Shown in pieces: positions 8,492-19,958 of a stretch of 64,000 bases of DNA. Both the position numbers and the translations under genes were made by a program. Position 1 is the stretch's first letter; the number at the start of each line of letters is the position of its first letter. The DNA comes from Deltaproteobacteria bacterium (GTDB lineage: Bacteria; Chloroflexota; Dehalococcoidia; Dehalococcoidales; BS750m-G39), in the NCBI GenBank assembly GCA_030603275.1, contig JAUVYB010000001.1, positions 140,762 to 204,761 on the forward strand, read 5' to 3'. Under the pieces are notes generated by a model. That model saw nothing but the letters and a program-made list of their open reading frames with translations. It made no database searches and was not told the origin of the DNA.

Positions 8492-8673
8492 CCACTTGTA
8501 AGCCCCACCCCCCTTCATCCCCCACTTGGTATTATCTACCTCACCCCCCTGTGTCTTGCTTCCCACCCTGCCCGCCCTATAAAGGCTGTGCCTCTAACAC
8601 TCCCCCACTTTTGGGGGAAGAAATAAAAAGAGGGGCTAACGCCCCTCTTGGAGTGCCCCCGTTTAACATTCTA
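8492..8673. repeat. Composite palindromic repeat copy
   Basis: Non-coding C/G-rich stretch. Block 8561-8597 matches the reverse complement of 3260-3295 at most positions. It is followed by a CCCCCACTTTTGGGGG hairpin (about 8602-8617) and the AAGAGGGGC-TAAC-GCCCCTCTT hairpin (8628-8649). Block and hairpin keep the same relative order as in the copy at 3177-3295. Confidence 0.7.
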
Positions 8674-8702
8674 TTGACATCAATGTTTGTTAGTCATATA
8701 TT
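8674..8702 (+). promoter_or_regulatory. Consensus promoter giving a near-leaderless mRNA
   Basis: TTGACA (8674-8679), 17-base spacer, TATATT (8697-8702). The expected start is at about 8709, within three bases of the ATG at 8712. Confidence 0.75.
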
Positions 8703-8711
8703 ACATATACG

Positions 8712-9548
8712 ATGAAAAGGATCTGTTTTTATGCTATTCCTATTGCTTTACTTTTGGTAATGGTTAGTGGCTTGACTACGGGCTGTGAATGGTTATCTTC
8801 AGCACCTACACCACCAGCTTCAGAATACCCCGCAGATATTATTGGACGTGTTACGACTGCCGATAAACTTATAGCAGATGGGGAAGAAGTAAGACGATAT
8901 GGAACTAATACTAATTACTGGATAGTAGAGGTTTCATTAAAGAACAAAGATTATCAATATCCAGTTACTTCTAGACGTGATAAATCTATACCTTTGCCCG
9001 AAGGTGTTGACTTCATTTGGTCAATTATATTTAACGGCAAGGTATGGGCAGCTCCAATACTTGGTTCACCTCTGGCAACGGTGCCGCAGGGAGAATCTGG
9101 TAATATGATATTTCCGTTTGAGATGGGCAGGGACGATAAGACAAGTGATGTTCTAATATCCTATCGAGGTCAAGAACCCTATTCCTACGGGAATTTGCTC
9201 AGCGGTAACACCGTGGCAGTCTATGATTGGGATTTGAAGAAAGCAACACAGGCTGAAGAAACACAAAAGACTATTGCCACTGTTGAAGATATTTGGGTAA
9301 GTCATGTTCCTCGTTACTGCATTGTTGTGGAATTAAAACCAACTAATGAAGCAGTATCGAATAAAGTTTATGTGGCTGATTTGTATGAGAAAGGTAAGTT
9401 AAGGGCTACTACAAATGTGAGTTGGAACCAACCAGAAATTAATGTCTTATCAGTGAAACTTGTGAATTTTCCAGCTACAAGAGAAGAATGGGATGCCTAT
9501 TTGTGGGAGGACATCAGTCATATTTTCAGTGTAAAAGTGCACGAATAA
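8712..9548 (+). CDS. Putative lipoprotein, function unknown
   Basis: A 278-residue protein with a lipoprotein signal: KR at the start, a hydrophobic stretch, then the lipobox LTTGC with Cys25. The mature part begins with a Pro/Ala-rich linker and has no motif that I recognise; it may contain two beta-rich domains (about 40-170 and 180-278). It is AT-richer than its neighbours, which could mean recent transfer. The start is fixed by the signal peptide, yet no SD site is possible because the promoter lies only nine bases upstream. A hairpin at 9554-9575 follows the stop and may act as terminator. Confidence 0.7.
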   Translation: MKRICFYAIPIALLLVMVSGLTTGCEWLSSAPTPPASEYPADIIGRVTTADKLIADGEEVRRYGTNTNYWIVEVSLKNKDYQYPVTSRRDKSIPLPEGVDFIWSIIFNGKVWAAPILGSPLATVPQGESGNMIFPFEMGRDDKTSDVLISYRGQEPYSYGNLLSGNTVAVYDWDLKKATQAEETQKTIATVEDIWVSHVPRYCIVVELKPTNEAVSNKVYVADLYEKGKLRATTNVSWNQPEINVLSVKLVNFPATREEWDAYLWEDISHIFSVKVHE

Positions 9549-9553
9549 AAAAC

Positions 9554-9575
9554 GGGGGGGGCTTCAGCCCCTCTT
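9554..9575 (+). repeat. GC-rich hairpin of the dispersed family
   Basis: G-run then GGGGC-TTCA-GCCCC followed by TCTT, six bases after the lipoprotein stop. It resembles the hairpins at 3177, 8628 and 63777 and could serve as a terminator here. Confidence 0.55.
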
Positions 9576-9601
9576 AGACACTAGTCTACGAGAACTGGTG
9601 G

Positions 9602-9610
9602 TGGTATAAT
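9602..9610 (+). promoter_or_regulatory. Extended -10 promoter element
   Basis: TGG-TATAAT at 9602-9610. No good -35 box is seen at 17-18 bases. It lies 37 bases before the 51-codon gene at 9647. Confidence 0.45.
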
Positions 9611-9646
9611 TGCTATAGGAGATGAGCGCACGTCAGGAGTAACTAT

Positions 9647-9802
9647 ATGCCCCAAAAATCGAAAAAAGGTAAACTCAAGGAAGACCGCTGTAAGATTTGC
9701 GGCGGTAAGGGTTTTCTTACCGGTGAACTTACCTGGATACACGGTAACCAAAAACAACAAAGAGACCATCCATTTATCCCGATGAGAGAAAAACTGAAAT
9801 GA
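9647..9802 (+). CDS. Small CxxC protein, unknown
   Basis: A 51-residue Lys-rich protein, MPQKSKKGKLKEDRCKICGG at the start, with one CKIC pair and a GGKGFLTGE turn. The CxxC-GGxG pattern recalls half of a DnaJ-type zinc knuckle, but a single pair cannot close a zinc site alone. Support for it being real: an AGGAG site six bases before the ATG, an upstream extended -10 box, and a 4-base ATGA overlap with the next gene. No function is assigned. Confidence 0.5.
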   Translation: MPQKSKKGKLKEDRCKICGGKGFLTGELTWIHGNQKQQRDHPFIPMREKLK

Positions 9803-10023
9803 AAAATATTAATCCCATATACGTGTTTTTCGCTGTAGTGTTTGCGATTGCCTTAATGCCAAGTTTCAACCAGGGAATAAATGCCGCAGCTAGTTCCTGG
9901 CCAACTGGGGCACCTGGGTCTTTTATGTTAAACCTCATTCCTTCACCGGTTGGGCTGGTCTTTTCTTTTCTTATAGGGACACTCCTTGTTTGGCTAGTGG
10001 CAAAGGGCCTACAATCAACGTAA
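9799..10023 (+). CDS. Small membrane protein, unknown
   Basis: A 74-residue protein with two hydrophobic segments: about residues 6-21 (IYVFFAVVFAIALMP) and 50-68 (PVGLVFSFLIGTLLVWLVA), separated by an Ala/Ser/Gly-rich loop. The ATG overlaps the stop of the CxxC gene (ATGA), so the two are probably translated together. The first segment could be a signal peptide instead. No family is recognised. Confidence 0.5.
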   Translation: MKNINPIYVFFAVVFAIALMPSFNQGINAAASSWPTGAPGSFMLNLIPSPVGLVFSFLIGTLLVWLVAKGLQST

Positions 10024-10166
10024 AAACCCCCCACAAAAAAAGAGCCACCCTCTCAAAACACATACCCAACCACACTCCCCTTAACATAACGCCAAATTCA
10101 AATCCCCCATCCTAACCACACTCAAATTGTTCCCCCAAAATAAAAACCCCCCTATTTTCTTGAAGC

Positions 10167-10197
10167 TAAAAAAAGAAGCGCCCTTTAAAAGAGCGCC
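10167..10197 (-). terminator. Intrinsic terminator of the 23S transcript
   Basis: On the minus strand a GCGCTCTTT/AAAGGGCGC stem (10178-10196) is followed by TTCTTTTTTT. It lies about 35 bases past the 23S 3' end, so 5S cannot be on the same transcript without read-through. The rest of 10024-10210 is a C/A-rich stretch with no gene. Confidence 0.8.
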
Positions 10198-10211
10198 TCC
10201 CCTAAATCTTT

Positions 10212-10231
10212 ACTAGTATCAACTCTGAAGC

Positions 10232-10240
<9 letters not shown>
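10212..10240. repeat. Processing stem, 3' side of 23S
   Basis: 29 bases that match the reverse complement of 13190-13218 at 27 positions. In the precursor RNA the two would form a long stem bringing together both 23S ends, the usual RNase III substrate. Confidence 0.75.
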
Positions 10241-13189
<2,949 letters not shown>

Positions 13190-13198
<9 letters not shown>

Positions 13199-13218
13199 GC
13201 TTCAGATTTGATACTAGT
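13190..13218. repeat. Processing stem, 5' side of 23S
   Basis: Partner of 10212-10240 (27 of 29 paired). It covers the first bases of mature 23S and about 20 bases of leader. Confidence 0.75.
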
Positions 13219-13339
13219 CTACGGATATTCAATTGTTAATGTGCTGGACATAATAAGGCGGCTTGGTGATTCGCCACCAAGCCGCTCTTGGCTTGAGTCA
13301 CCAATCGCTTACAATTATGTCTCTGCTCTCTTCATAAGC
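13219..13339 (-). promoter_or_regulatory. 23S rRNA leader with alternative hairpins
   Basis: About 120 bases between the predicted transcription start and the processing stem. A strong hairpin (11-bp stem GCGGCTTGGTG/CACCAAGCCGC, 13258-13285) is present. Upstream in the RNA, TTGGTGA (13298-13304) can pair with the same TCACCAA, so two folds exclude each other. There is no T-run after the hairpin. Confidence 0.45.
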
Positions 13340-13345
13340 GATAGA

Positions 13346-13374
13346 ATATTATCATACCGTTCTCACTTTGTCAA
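13346..13374 (-). promoter_or_regulatory. rrl: 23S rRNA promoter
   Basis: On the minus strand TTGACA (13369-13374), 17-base spacer, TAATAT (13346-13351): near-perfect sigma70 consensus. It diverges from the rpsL operon promoter 40 bases away. Confidence 0.85.
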
Positions 13375-13414
13375 GCGTACTTTTTCCCTATTTCATCAAT
13401 CGTTAACAAACTTG

Positions 13415-13443
13415 TTGACAGCCGCCGAGCGCTGTGGTAATAT
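13415..13443 (+). promoter_or_regulatory. Promoter of the ribosomal protein superoperon
   Basis: TTGACA (13415-13420), 17-base spacer, TAATAT (13438-13443), with TGG just before the -10. Start near 13450. The leader of about 114 bases holds a 10-bp hairpin (AATGGATGAG/CTCATCCATT, 13513-13538) before the rpsL ribosome site, possibly for feedback control. Confidence 0.8.
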
Positions 13444-13563
13444 TACAAATTGTCGCTAGGTAATTCGGCTCACAGCCGTTAGATTGGGTTTTAGTTTCAA
13501 TCTTCGGCTTCAATGGATGAGTTACGGCTCATCCATTATAATTGTAGGGCAAGGAGAAAAAGA

Positions 13564-14013
13564 GTGCCAACAGTAAATCAGCTGGTCCGCAAAGGACGCA
13601 AACAGATGGTCAAAAAGACCAAAGCTCCGGCTTTGCGCCTCAGCTACAATGCACTCAAAAACAAGATGGTGCAGGGGAAAGGCTCACCGCAAAAGAGGGG
13701 GGTCTGCGTTCAGGTAAAGACCACCACCCCCAAAAAGCCCAACTCAGCACTGCGCAAAATAGCCAGGGTGCGGCTGACCAATCAAATAGAAGTAACCGCT
13801 TACATCCCCGGTGAGGGGCATGAGCTTCAAGAACACTCAGTAGTATTAATCAGAGGCGGGCGGGTCAAGGACCTGCCCGGCGTTCGCTATCACATCATCC
13901 GCGGCGCCCTGGATGCCAGCGGCGTAGCCAACCGGCGTCAAAGCCGCAGCAAATATGGAAGCAAGAAGGTAGCCCACGCGGCAGCTGTGGCTGCTGAGAC
14001 TACCGAAATATAG
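13564..14013 (+). CDS. rpsL: 30S ribosomal protein S12
   Basis: S12 sits at the decoding centre. The GTG start at 13564 is chosen because it gives the family N-terminus [12 protein letters not shown] and has AAGGAG nine bases before it. The core motif [15 protein letters not shown], which holds the streptomycin-linked lysine, is intact. The 149 residues include an Ala-rich C-terminal tail ([12 protein letters not shown]) slightly longer than usual. First gene of the superoperon, followed nine bases later by rpsG. Confidence 0.97.
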   Translation: MPTVNQLVRKGRKQMVKKTKAPALRLSYNALKNKMVQGKGSPQKRGVCVQVKTTTPKKPNSALRKIARVRLTNQIEVTAYIPGEGHELQEHSVVLIRGGRVKDLPGVRYHIIRGALDASGVANRRQSRSKYGSKKVAHAAAVAAETTEI

Positions 14014-14022
14014 GAGATTCAG

Positions 14023-14493
14023 ATGCCAAGGCGGGCTCGAGCAACCAAAAGAGAGATTTTCCCTGATGCCAAATACAGCAACGGGACCGTAGCCCGGTTA
14101 ATCAATAAGGTGATGATGCAGGGTAAGAAAAGCACGGCGGAGAAGATAGTCTACGGTGCCATCGATATTATGGGGCAGCAGGGAGCCAAAGAGCCGGTCA
14201 ACCTTTTAGAGCAAGCAATAAAAAATGCCACTCCCCAGCTTGAGGTCAAGCCGCGGCGGGTGGGAGGTGCCACCTACCAGGTGCCCATAGAAGTCCGCCC
14301 TGACCGCGGGCTATCTCTGGCGCTGCGCTGGCTGGTAGTATCAGCCCGGGCCAGAAGCGGCAAGTCCATGGCGGAAAAGCTGGCTGCCGAGCTCAGTGAT
14401 GCCGCCCAGGGGCAAGGAGTAACCATAAAGAAGCGTGAGGACACCCACAAGATGGCCGAGGCTAACCGAGCCTTTGCCCACTACCGATGGTGA
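14023..14493 (+). CDS. rpsG: 30S ribosomal protein S7
   Basis: S7 nucleates assembly of the 30S head. The 156 residues match the normal length; the start [15 protein letters not shown] and the [15 protein letters not shown] motif are diagnostic. An AGGAG site precedes the ATG. It lies between rpsL and fusA, the usual str-operon order. Confidence 0.98.
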   Translation: MPRRARATKREIFPDAKYSNGTVARLINKVMMQGKKSTAEKIVYGAIDIMGQQGAKEPVNLLEQAIKNATPQLEVKPRRVGGATYQVPIEVRPDRGLSLALRWLVVSARARSGKSMAEKLAAELSDAAQGQGVTIKKREDTHKMAEANRAFAHYRW

Positions 14494-14503
14494 GGAGAGG
14501 ACT

Positions 14504-16582
14504 GTGACCAGGAGTTTCCCTTTAGAACGAATACGTAATATTGCCATTATCGCCCATATAGATGCCGGTAAGACCACCGTCACCGAAAGGATACTCTATC
14601 ATACCGGCCGTACCTATAAGATTGGCGATGTAGATGACGGCACCACGGTGATGGACTGGATGGAGGAGGAGAGACGGCGGGGTATTACCATCACCGCGGC
14701 GGCCACTACCTGTTACTGGCAAGAACACCGCATCAATATTATTGACACGCCGGGGCATGTGGACTTTACCGCCGAGGTAGAGCGGAGCCTCAGGGTGCTG
14801 GATGGCGGAGTAGTCGTTTTCGACGCCGTCGCCGGAGTTGAGGCTCAGTCCGAAACGGTATGGCGACAGGCAGATAGATACGGCGTACCCCGTATCTGCT
14901 TCATTAATAAGATGGACCGGGTGGGCGCCAACTTCAACCGCACCATATCCATGATTGAAGAGCGCCTCCACGCCAAGCCCCTCACCATACAACTCCCCCT
15001 CGGCAGTGAAAACAACTATCAGGGCATTATTGACCTGATAGAAAACAAGGCCTGGAGCTTTGAAGGCGACCCCACCACACCACCCATAGAAATAGCCATC
15101 CCGGAATCGGAACAGGACAAATGCACTCAAGCTCGCCATACGCTGATTGAAAAGCTGGCCGAAACTGACGACCAGATTCTGGCGGCTTACCTTGAGGGCA
15201 CCACCATCACCCCGTCAGATTTAAAGCAAGCCTTAAGACGAGTAACGATAGCGGCCAAAGGGGTGCCCATTCTCTGCGGCAGCGCCCTCAAGACCAAAGC
15301 CATCCGCCCCCTGCTTGATGCTATTATTAATTATCTTCCCTCGCCGGCGGATATGCCGCCGATAAGGGCTACTGATATCAGAGTCGGCGGCGAGGTTACT
15401 CGCCCCGCCCGCGACGACGTCCCCTTTTCGGCGCTAGCTTTCAAGGTGGTCTCCGACCCCTTCGTCGGCCGGATGGTCTACTTCAGAGTCTATTCCGGCA
15501 CGGTAAAGGTAGGAGCGCAGGTATACAACTCCACCCGGGGCAAGAGGGAGCGCATCGGACGCCTCCTAATAATGCACGCCAACCGCCGTGAGGAGGTCGA
15601 AGAGGTCGGTGCCGGCTCCATCGTGGCCACTTTAGGCCTCAAAAACACCTTCACCGGCGATACCCTGTGCCATTACTCCCAGCCGGTGCTCCTGGAAGCC
15701 ATCCGCTTCCCCGAGCCGGTTCTCTCGGTAGCCATTGAGCCCAAGACCAGAGCCGACCAGGACAAACTGGGCGGAACCCTGACCAAGCTGACCGAGGAGG
15801 ACCCCACCTTCAAGGTAAAGTACGACCAGGAATCGGGGCAGACGGTTATTTCAGGCATGGGTGAGCTTCACCTGGAGTACCTGGTGGGCAGACTTCTCAG
15901 CGAGTTCGGCGTCAAGGCCCAGGTAGGCAAACCCAAGGTCTCCTACAAAGAGACCATTACCATACCCGTGGAAGCAGAAGGTAAATTTATCCGGCAGAGC
16001 GGCGGTCACGGCCAGTACGGCAATATCTCTATACGGCTGGAGCCGATGGAGCGCGGCGGCGGCTTTCTGTTTGTTGACAAGGTTAAAGGCGGGACTATTC
16101 CCAAGCAGTATATCCTGGCGGCGGAGACGGGCATTAAAGGAGCTATGGAGACCGGGGTGGTCAGCGGCTACCCCATAGTTGATATCAAAGCCACCATCTA
16201 TGACGGCAGTTATCACGAGGTTGACTCTTCGGACATCGCCTTCAAGATGGCCGGCTCACTGGCGCTGCGCAACGGCGTCACCCGGGCCAAGCCCATCCTC
16301 CTGGAGCCGACTATGAAACTAGAGGTAGTTGCACCGGATGAGTTCCTTGGTGATATAATAGGGGACCTTAATTCCCGGCGGGGACATATTGAGTCTATAG
16401 AGACACGGGACGGATTGGCGGTTATTCACGCCCTGGCACCCCTGGCCGAGACCTTCGGCTATGCCACCAGCCTCAGGTCACTAACTCAGGGCAGGGCAAC
16501 CCATTCTCTGGAGTTCTGTCAATATGAGGAAATGCCGGCGGAACTGGCCGACCGGATAACCGGCAAAGCCGCCGTCGGATAG
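14504..16582 (+). CDS. fusA: Elongation factor G
   Basis: EF-G is the GTPase that drives translocation. The 692 residues contain G1 AHIDAGKTT, the effector-loop RRRGITI, G3 DTPGHVDF and G4 NKMDR, then domains II-V with [14 protein letters not shown] assembly near [10 protein letters not shown]. The GTG at 14504, ten bases past the rpsG stop and preceded by GGAGAGG, gives the normal N-terminus [12 protein letters not shown]. No tuf gene follows, unlike the classical str operon; rpsJ comes next. Confidence 0.97.
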   Translation: MTRSFPLERIRNIAIIAHIDAGKTTVTERILYHTGRTYKIGDVDDGTTVMDWMEEERRRGITITAAATTCYWQEHRINIIDTPGHVDFTAEVERSLRVLDGGVVVFDAVAGVEAQSETVWRQADRYGVPRICFINKMDRVGANFNRTISMIEERLHAKPLTIQLPLGSENNYQGIIDLIENKAWSFEGDPTTPPIEIAIPESEQDKCTQARHTLIEKLAETDDQILAAYLEGTTITPSDLKQALRRVTIAAKGVPILCGSALKTKAIRPLLDAIINYLPSPADMPPIRATDIRVGGEVTRPARDDVPFSALAFKVVSDPFVGRMVYFRVYSGTVKVGAQVYNSTRGKRERIGRLLIMHANRREEVEEVGAGSIVATLGLKNTFTGDTLCHYSQPVLLEAIRFPEPVLSVAIEPKTRADQDKLGGTLTKLTEEDPTFKVKYDQESGQTVISGMGELHLEYLVGRLLSEFGVKAQVGKPKVSYKETITIPVEAEGKFIRQSGGHGQYGNISIRLEPMERGGGFLFVDKVKGGTIPKQYILAAETGIKGAMETGVVSGYPIVDIKATIYDGSYHEVDSSDIAFKMAGSLALRNGVTRAKPILLEPTMKLEVVAPDEFLGDIIGDLNSRRGHIESIETRDGLAVIHALAPLAETFGYATSLRSLTQGRATHSLEFCQYEEMPAELADRITGKAAVG

Positions 16583-16592
16583 AAGAGGGTAT

Positions 16593-16901
16593 ATGCCGAA
16601 ACAGAAGATAAGAATCAAGCTAAAGGGTTACGACCACAAGTTATTAGACCTGTCGGCGGAGCAGATTGTGGCCGCCGTAGAGCGGACCGGGGCCGTGGTG
16701 GTGGGACCAGTGCCACTGCCCACCCACATCAAACGGTTCAGCGTTATCCGTTCCCCCTTTATTGATAAAGACTCACAGGAACAGTTCGAGATTCGAACTC
16801 ACAAGCGCCTGATTGATGTTGTAGATATGACATCCAAGACCATAGACGCCCTGAGCAGCCTCAATCTACCGGCTGGAGTAGAAATAGACATCAAGCTATA
16901 G
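16593..16901 (+). CDS. rpsJ: 30S ribosomal protein S10
   Basis: S10 is a 30S head protein and transcription antitermination partner (NusE). 102 residues, with [15 protein letters not shown] at the start and [18 protein letters not shown] in the middle, all typical. It opens the S10 block directly after fusA with a ten-base gap. Confidence 0.98.
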   Translation: MPKQKIRIKLKGYDHKLLDLSAEQIVAAVERTGAVVVGPVPLPTHIKRFSVIRSPFIDKDSQEQFEIRTHKRLIDVVDMTSKTIDALSSLNLPAGVEIDIKL

Positions 16902-16910
16902 GAATAAATC

Positions 16911-17534
16911 ATGGTTCAAGGTATTATTGGCAAAAAGCTAGGCATGGGTCAGATATTCGCCGACGATGGCAAGGTAGAAGCCTTAACCGCCATCGAGGCC
17001 GGCCCCTGCGTTGTAATACAGGTTAAGACCAGGGACAAAGAAGGCTATAATGCCGCCCAGCTCGGCTTTGGAGAAAGTAAACGGCTCAACTCCCCCCAGA
17101 AGGGGCATCTCAAAAAGCTGGGGCAGTTCAAGCACCTCCAGGAGTTCAGGTTAGCCGATACCGGAGACATTAAAATAGGCGATAAGATTGATGTCAGCCT
17201 GTTCAAAGAAGGCGACCTGGTTAATATTACCGGCGTCTCCAAGGGCAAGGGCTTTGCCGGGGTGGTCAAACGCCACCACTTTGCCGGCGGCCCCAAGACC
17301 CACGGGCAGTCCGACCGCCACCGCGCCCCCGGCTCCATCGGGTCAACTACCAGTCCGGGCCGGGTGCTAAAAGGGATGCGCATGGCCGGTCACATGGGCA
17401 ACAGGCGGGTGACGGTACAACACCTGCAGGTATATAAAACCGACCCGGAGCGCAATCTGTTACTAATCAGGGGAGCCGTTCCCGGGGCTAAAAACGGGTT
17501 ACTACTAATAAAGAAAGCGGGAGGGGGCAAATAA
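16911..17534 (+). CDS. rplC: 50S ribosomal protein L3
   Basis: L3 is an early 50S assembly protein near the peptidyl-transferase centre. 207 residues with IIGKKLGMGQIF at the N-terminus and the FAGGPKTHGQSDRHRAPGSI loop, which reaches the catalytic centre. The rplD start codon follows the stop with no gap. Confidence 0.98.
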   Translation: MVQGIIGKKLGMGQIFADDGKVEALTAIEAGPCVVIQVKTRDKEGYNAAQLGFGESKRLNSPQKGHLKKLGQFKHLQEFRLADTGDIKIGDKIDVSLFKEGDLVNITGVSKGKGFAGVVKRHHFAGGPKTHGQSDRHRAPGSIGSTTSPGRVLKGMRMAGHMGNRRVTVQHLQVYKTDPERNLLLIRGAVPGAKNGLLLIKKAGGGK

Positions 17535-18212
17535 GTGGAGGTCCCGGTTTATAGCCCCAGCGGTGAGGTAACCAAACACATTGAGATAAGTGACGGCGTT
17601 TTTGCCGTGCCCTTTAACGAGGCAGTGGTGCACCAGGCATTAGTCAGACAGCAGGCCAACGCCCGCCAGGGAACCTCCAGCACCAAGACCCGCGCCGAGG
17701 TTGCCGGCAGCGGCCGCAAGCTGTTCCGGCAGAAGCACACCGGCATGGCGCGTGCGGGCAACAAGAAGTCATCGCTGCGCCGGGGAGGCGGCGTTACTTT
17801 CGGCCCCAGGCCCCGGAGTTACCAGCAAGACATGCCCAAAAAGATGCGCCAGCTGGCGCTGAGATGCGCCCTATCAGCCAAGACCAGGGACGAGGAGCTA
17901 AAGGTCTTAGAAGAGCTGAAGTTTGACCAGACCAAGACCAAACAGATGGCGGTAATTTTAGTGGCGCTGGGGATAGACTCCACCGCCCTTATTGTGACCG
18001 ATAAGCCGGAGGAAAATATAATAAAGTCATCCCGCAACCTGGCGGGGATTAAGACCATACCGGCCAATATACTAAACGTGGTTGACATTCTATCCTATAA
18101 AATGTTACTTATGACCGAGTCGGCGGTACGCAAGGCAGAGCAGCTGTGGGACCCCCCTAAATCTCCGATTTCTGGGGTAAAGCTGGGGGGAGGCGGCAAT
18201 GCATCTATATAA
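17535..18212 (+). CDS. rplD: 50S ribosomal protein L4 with altered C-terminus
   Basis: L4 lines the exit tunnel. Typical features are STKTRAEVAGSGRK, RAGNKKSSLRRGGG and FGPRPRSY in the tunnel loop. The GTG start directly follows rplC. The last 20 residues (after QLWDPPKSPISG) are not L4-like: they are encoded by a palindrome at 18154-18177 plus a GGGGGG run, a sequence related to intergenic repeats at 3097 and 63675. The reading frame runs 14 bases into rplW, whose ribosome site lies within this insert. Confidence 0.95.
   Translation: MEVPVYSPSGEVTKHIEISDGVFAVPFNEAVVHQALVRQQANARQGTSSTKTRAEVAGSGRKLFRQKHTGMARAGNKKSSLRRGGGVTFGPRPRSYQQDMPKKMRQLALRCALSAKTRDEELKVLEELKFDQTKTKQMAVILVALGIDSTALIVTDKPEENIIKSSRNLAGIKTIPANILNVVDILSYKMLLMTESAVRKAEQLWDPPKSPISGVKLGGGGNASI
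18154..18177. repeat. Palindromic repeat inside rplD
   Basis: CCCCTAAATC-TCC-GATTTCTGGGG. It has the same layout as 3097-3123 and 63675-63701 (C-run, A-rich arm, short loop, T-rich arm, G-run), but here it is translated. Confidence 0.55.
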
Positions 18213-18483
18213 GGTATTACAACGCCCGTTAATAACCGAAAAGAACTCGGCCCTTCAGGCCCAGGGCAAATACGCCTTTGAGGTAGTCCAAGAGGCCAAT
18301 AAGGAACAGATTAAACGGGCGGTAGAGAAAGCATTCAAGGTCACCGTCACCGGGGTCAATGTGATGACGGTGCCCGGTAAGAGGCGCCGGATGCGGGGCC
18401 GAGAGGTACTGAACCCGTCGTGGAAAAAGGCCCTGGTCACCTTAAAACCCGGCGATAAGATAGAACTATTCGAGGGGGTATAA
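18199..18483 (+). CDS. rplW: 50S ribosomal protein L23
   Basis: L23 lies at the tunnel exit and docks SRP and trigger factor. 94 residues, with VLQRPLITEKNSALQ at the start and the VNVMTVPGKRRRM loop. The ATG lies inside the last codons of rplD (14-base overlap), preceded by GGGGGGAGG. Confidence 0.97.
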   Translation: MHLYKVLQRPLITEKNSALQAQGKYAFEVVQEANKEQIKRAVEKAFKVTVTGVNVMTVPGKRRRMRGREVLNPSWKKALVTLKPGDKIELFEGV

Positions 18484-19311
18484 GTGCCACTAAAGCAATA
18501 TCGTCCAACCTCACCCGGCCGGCGGAGCATGACCGGCTCCAGCTTTGAGGAAATAACCAAAAGCAAGCCGGAGAAATCGCTGCTGCTACCCCTCAAGAAG
18601 AAGGGAGGGCGCAGCAACCAGGGGAAAATCACCGTCCGCCACCGCGGCGGCGGCGCCAAGCGCCGGCTGCGCATAATAGACTTTAAAAGAGATAAGCTCG
18701 GCGTACCGGGCCGTGTAGCGGCTATTGAATATGACCCCAACCGCTCCGCCCGTATCGCCCTTATTTTCTATGCCGATGGGGAGAAGCGCTATATCCTGGC
18801 CCCCAACGACCTAAATGTTGATGATGTCATAAAATCAGGCGAGGGTGCCGAGTTAAAACCGGGCAACGCCCTACCCTTAAAGCTAATCCCCACCGGGACG
18901 ATGATACATAATATAGAGATGCAACCGGATAAAGGGGGGCAACTGGTACGCAGTGCCGGAGCTGCCGCCCAGCTAATGGCCAAGGAAGGCAAATACGCCC
19001 TAATCAGAATGCCCTCCAGTGAGGTGCGGCGTATCCGCAGCGACTGTCTGGCCACAATCGGGCAGGTGGGCAATCTTGACCACCGCAGTATCAGCCTGGG
19101 CAAAGCCGGACGCAAACGGTGGATGGGCTGGAGACCCACGGTTAGGGGCTCGGCGATGAACCCCAACGACCACCCCCACGGTGGGGGTGAAGGCAGATCC
19201 CCGATAGGAATGCCCGGCCCCAAGACACCCTGGGGTAAACCGGCTTTAGGCTACAGGACACGCAAGCCCAAGCCTGGAGATAAAATGATAGTCAGACGCA
19301 GGGGGAAGTGA
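18484..19311 (+). CDS. rplB: 50S ribosomal protein L2
   Basis: L2 supports the peptidyl-transferase centre and subunit joining. 275 residues with [19 protein letters not shown] opening ([17 protein letters not shown]), and the C-terminal [18 protein letters not shown] loop with the conserved His. GTG start directly after the rplW stop. Confidence 0.98.
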   Translation: MPLKQYRPTSPGRRSMTGSSFEEITKSKPEKSLLLPLKKKGGRSNQGKITVRHRGGGAKRRLRIIDFKRDKLGVPGRVAAIEYDPNRSARIALIFYADGEKRYILAPNDLNVDDVIKSGEGAELKPGNALPLKLIPTGTMIHNIEMQPDKGGQLVRSAGAAAQLMAKEGKYALIRMPSSEVRRIRSDCLATIGQVGNLDHRSISLGKAGRKRWMGWRPTVRGSAMNPNDHPHGGGEGRSPIGMPGPKTPWGKPALGYRTRKPKPGDKMIVRRRGK

Positions 19312-19316
19312 CTTAA

Positions 19317-19610
19317 ATGTCAAGGTCAACAAAAAAAGGCCCAGCCGTTGATGCCAAACTGATGAAAAAGGTCGATGCGCTGAGCCGCGCTGAGGAAAAG
19401 ACGATAATAAAGACCTGGGCTCGCTGGTCCACCATCACGCCCAAGATGGTCGGTTTTACCATCGGCGTCCATGACGGGCGGAGGCATGTGCCCATCTATA
19501 TCACGGAAAACATGGTAGGGCACAAACTGGGTGAGTTCGCTTCTACCCGAACCTTCAGGGGACACGTGGGCAGGGGAGAGAAATCTGCCCCGAGGAAAAG
19601 TAGGCCATAA
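19317..19610 (+). CDS. rpsS: 30S ribosomal protein S19
   Basis: S19 binds S13 in the 30S head. 97 residues, with [15 protein letters not shown] and the [16 protein letters not shown] motif. rplV begins immediately after its stop. Confidence 0.98.
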   Translation: MSRSTKKGPAVDAKLMKKVDALSRAEEKTIIKTWARWSTITPKMVGFTIGVHDGRRHVPIYITENMVGHKLGEFASTRTFRGHVGRGEKSAPRKSRP

Positions 19611-19958
19611 ATGGAAGTAAAGGCTATATCTAAAGACACCGGTATCTCGCCACGCAAGGTACGCCTGCTGGTAGATATGGTGCGGGGCAAGAGGGTAGAT
19701 GAGGCACTATCCCTGCTCAAATTTACCCCCACCCCCACCGCCAGGGTGGTAGCCAAGGTGGTGAAATCAGCGGCGGCCAATGCCGAAAACAACTTCCAGA
19801 TGGACCCCGCCGATTTAAAGATTGTAGGCATCTTTGCCGATGAGGCTAGAACCATGAAAAGGTTTCGCCCCCGGGCTCGGGGACGAGCCGCCCCCATCCT
19901 CAAGCGTTCCAGCCATATAACGGTTATCGTTGCCGAGGAGGAGAGTATTGGGGCATAA
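19611..19958 (+). CDS. rplV: 50S ribosomal protein L22
   Basis: L22 contributes to the tunnel constriction. 115 residues, opening KAISKDTGISPRKVRLLVD and ending with the RARGRAAPILKRSSHITV hairpin. It overlaps the start of rpsC by 11 bases. Confidence 0.97.
   Translation: MEVKAISKDTGISPRKVRLLVDMVRGKRVDEALSLLKFTPTPTARVVAKVVKSAAANAENNFQMDPADLKIVGIFADEARTMKRFRPRARGRAAPILKRSSHITVIVAEEESIGA

Noticed and set aside
13513..13563. Longer rpsL with 17 extra N-terminal residues
   Set aside because: The extra codons cover the leader hairpin and the ribosome site; the GTG at 13564 gives the family N-terminus.
14435..14503. Upstream start for fusA inside rpsG
   Set aside because: The added residues are not EF-G-like and would overlap rpsG by about 60 bases; GTG 14504 has a good ribosome site.
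14494..16592. tuf gene expected near fusA
   Set aside because: No EF-Tu sequence lies between fusA and rpsJ; it must be elsewhere.
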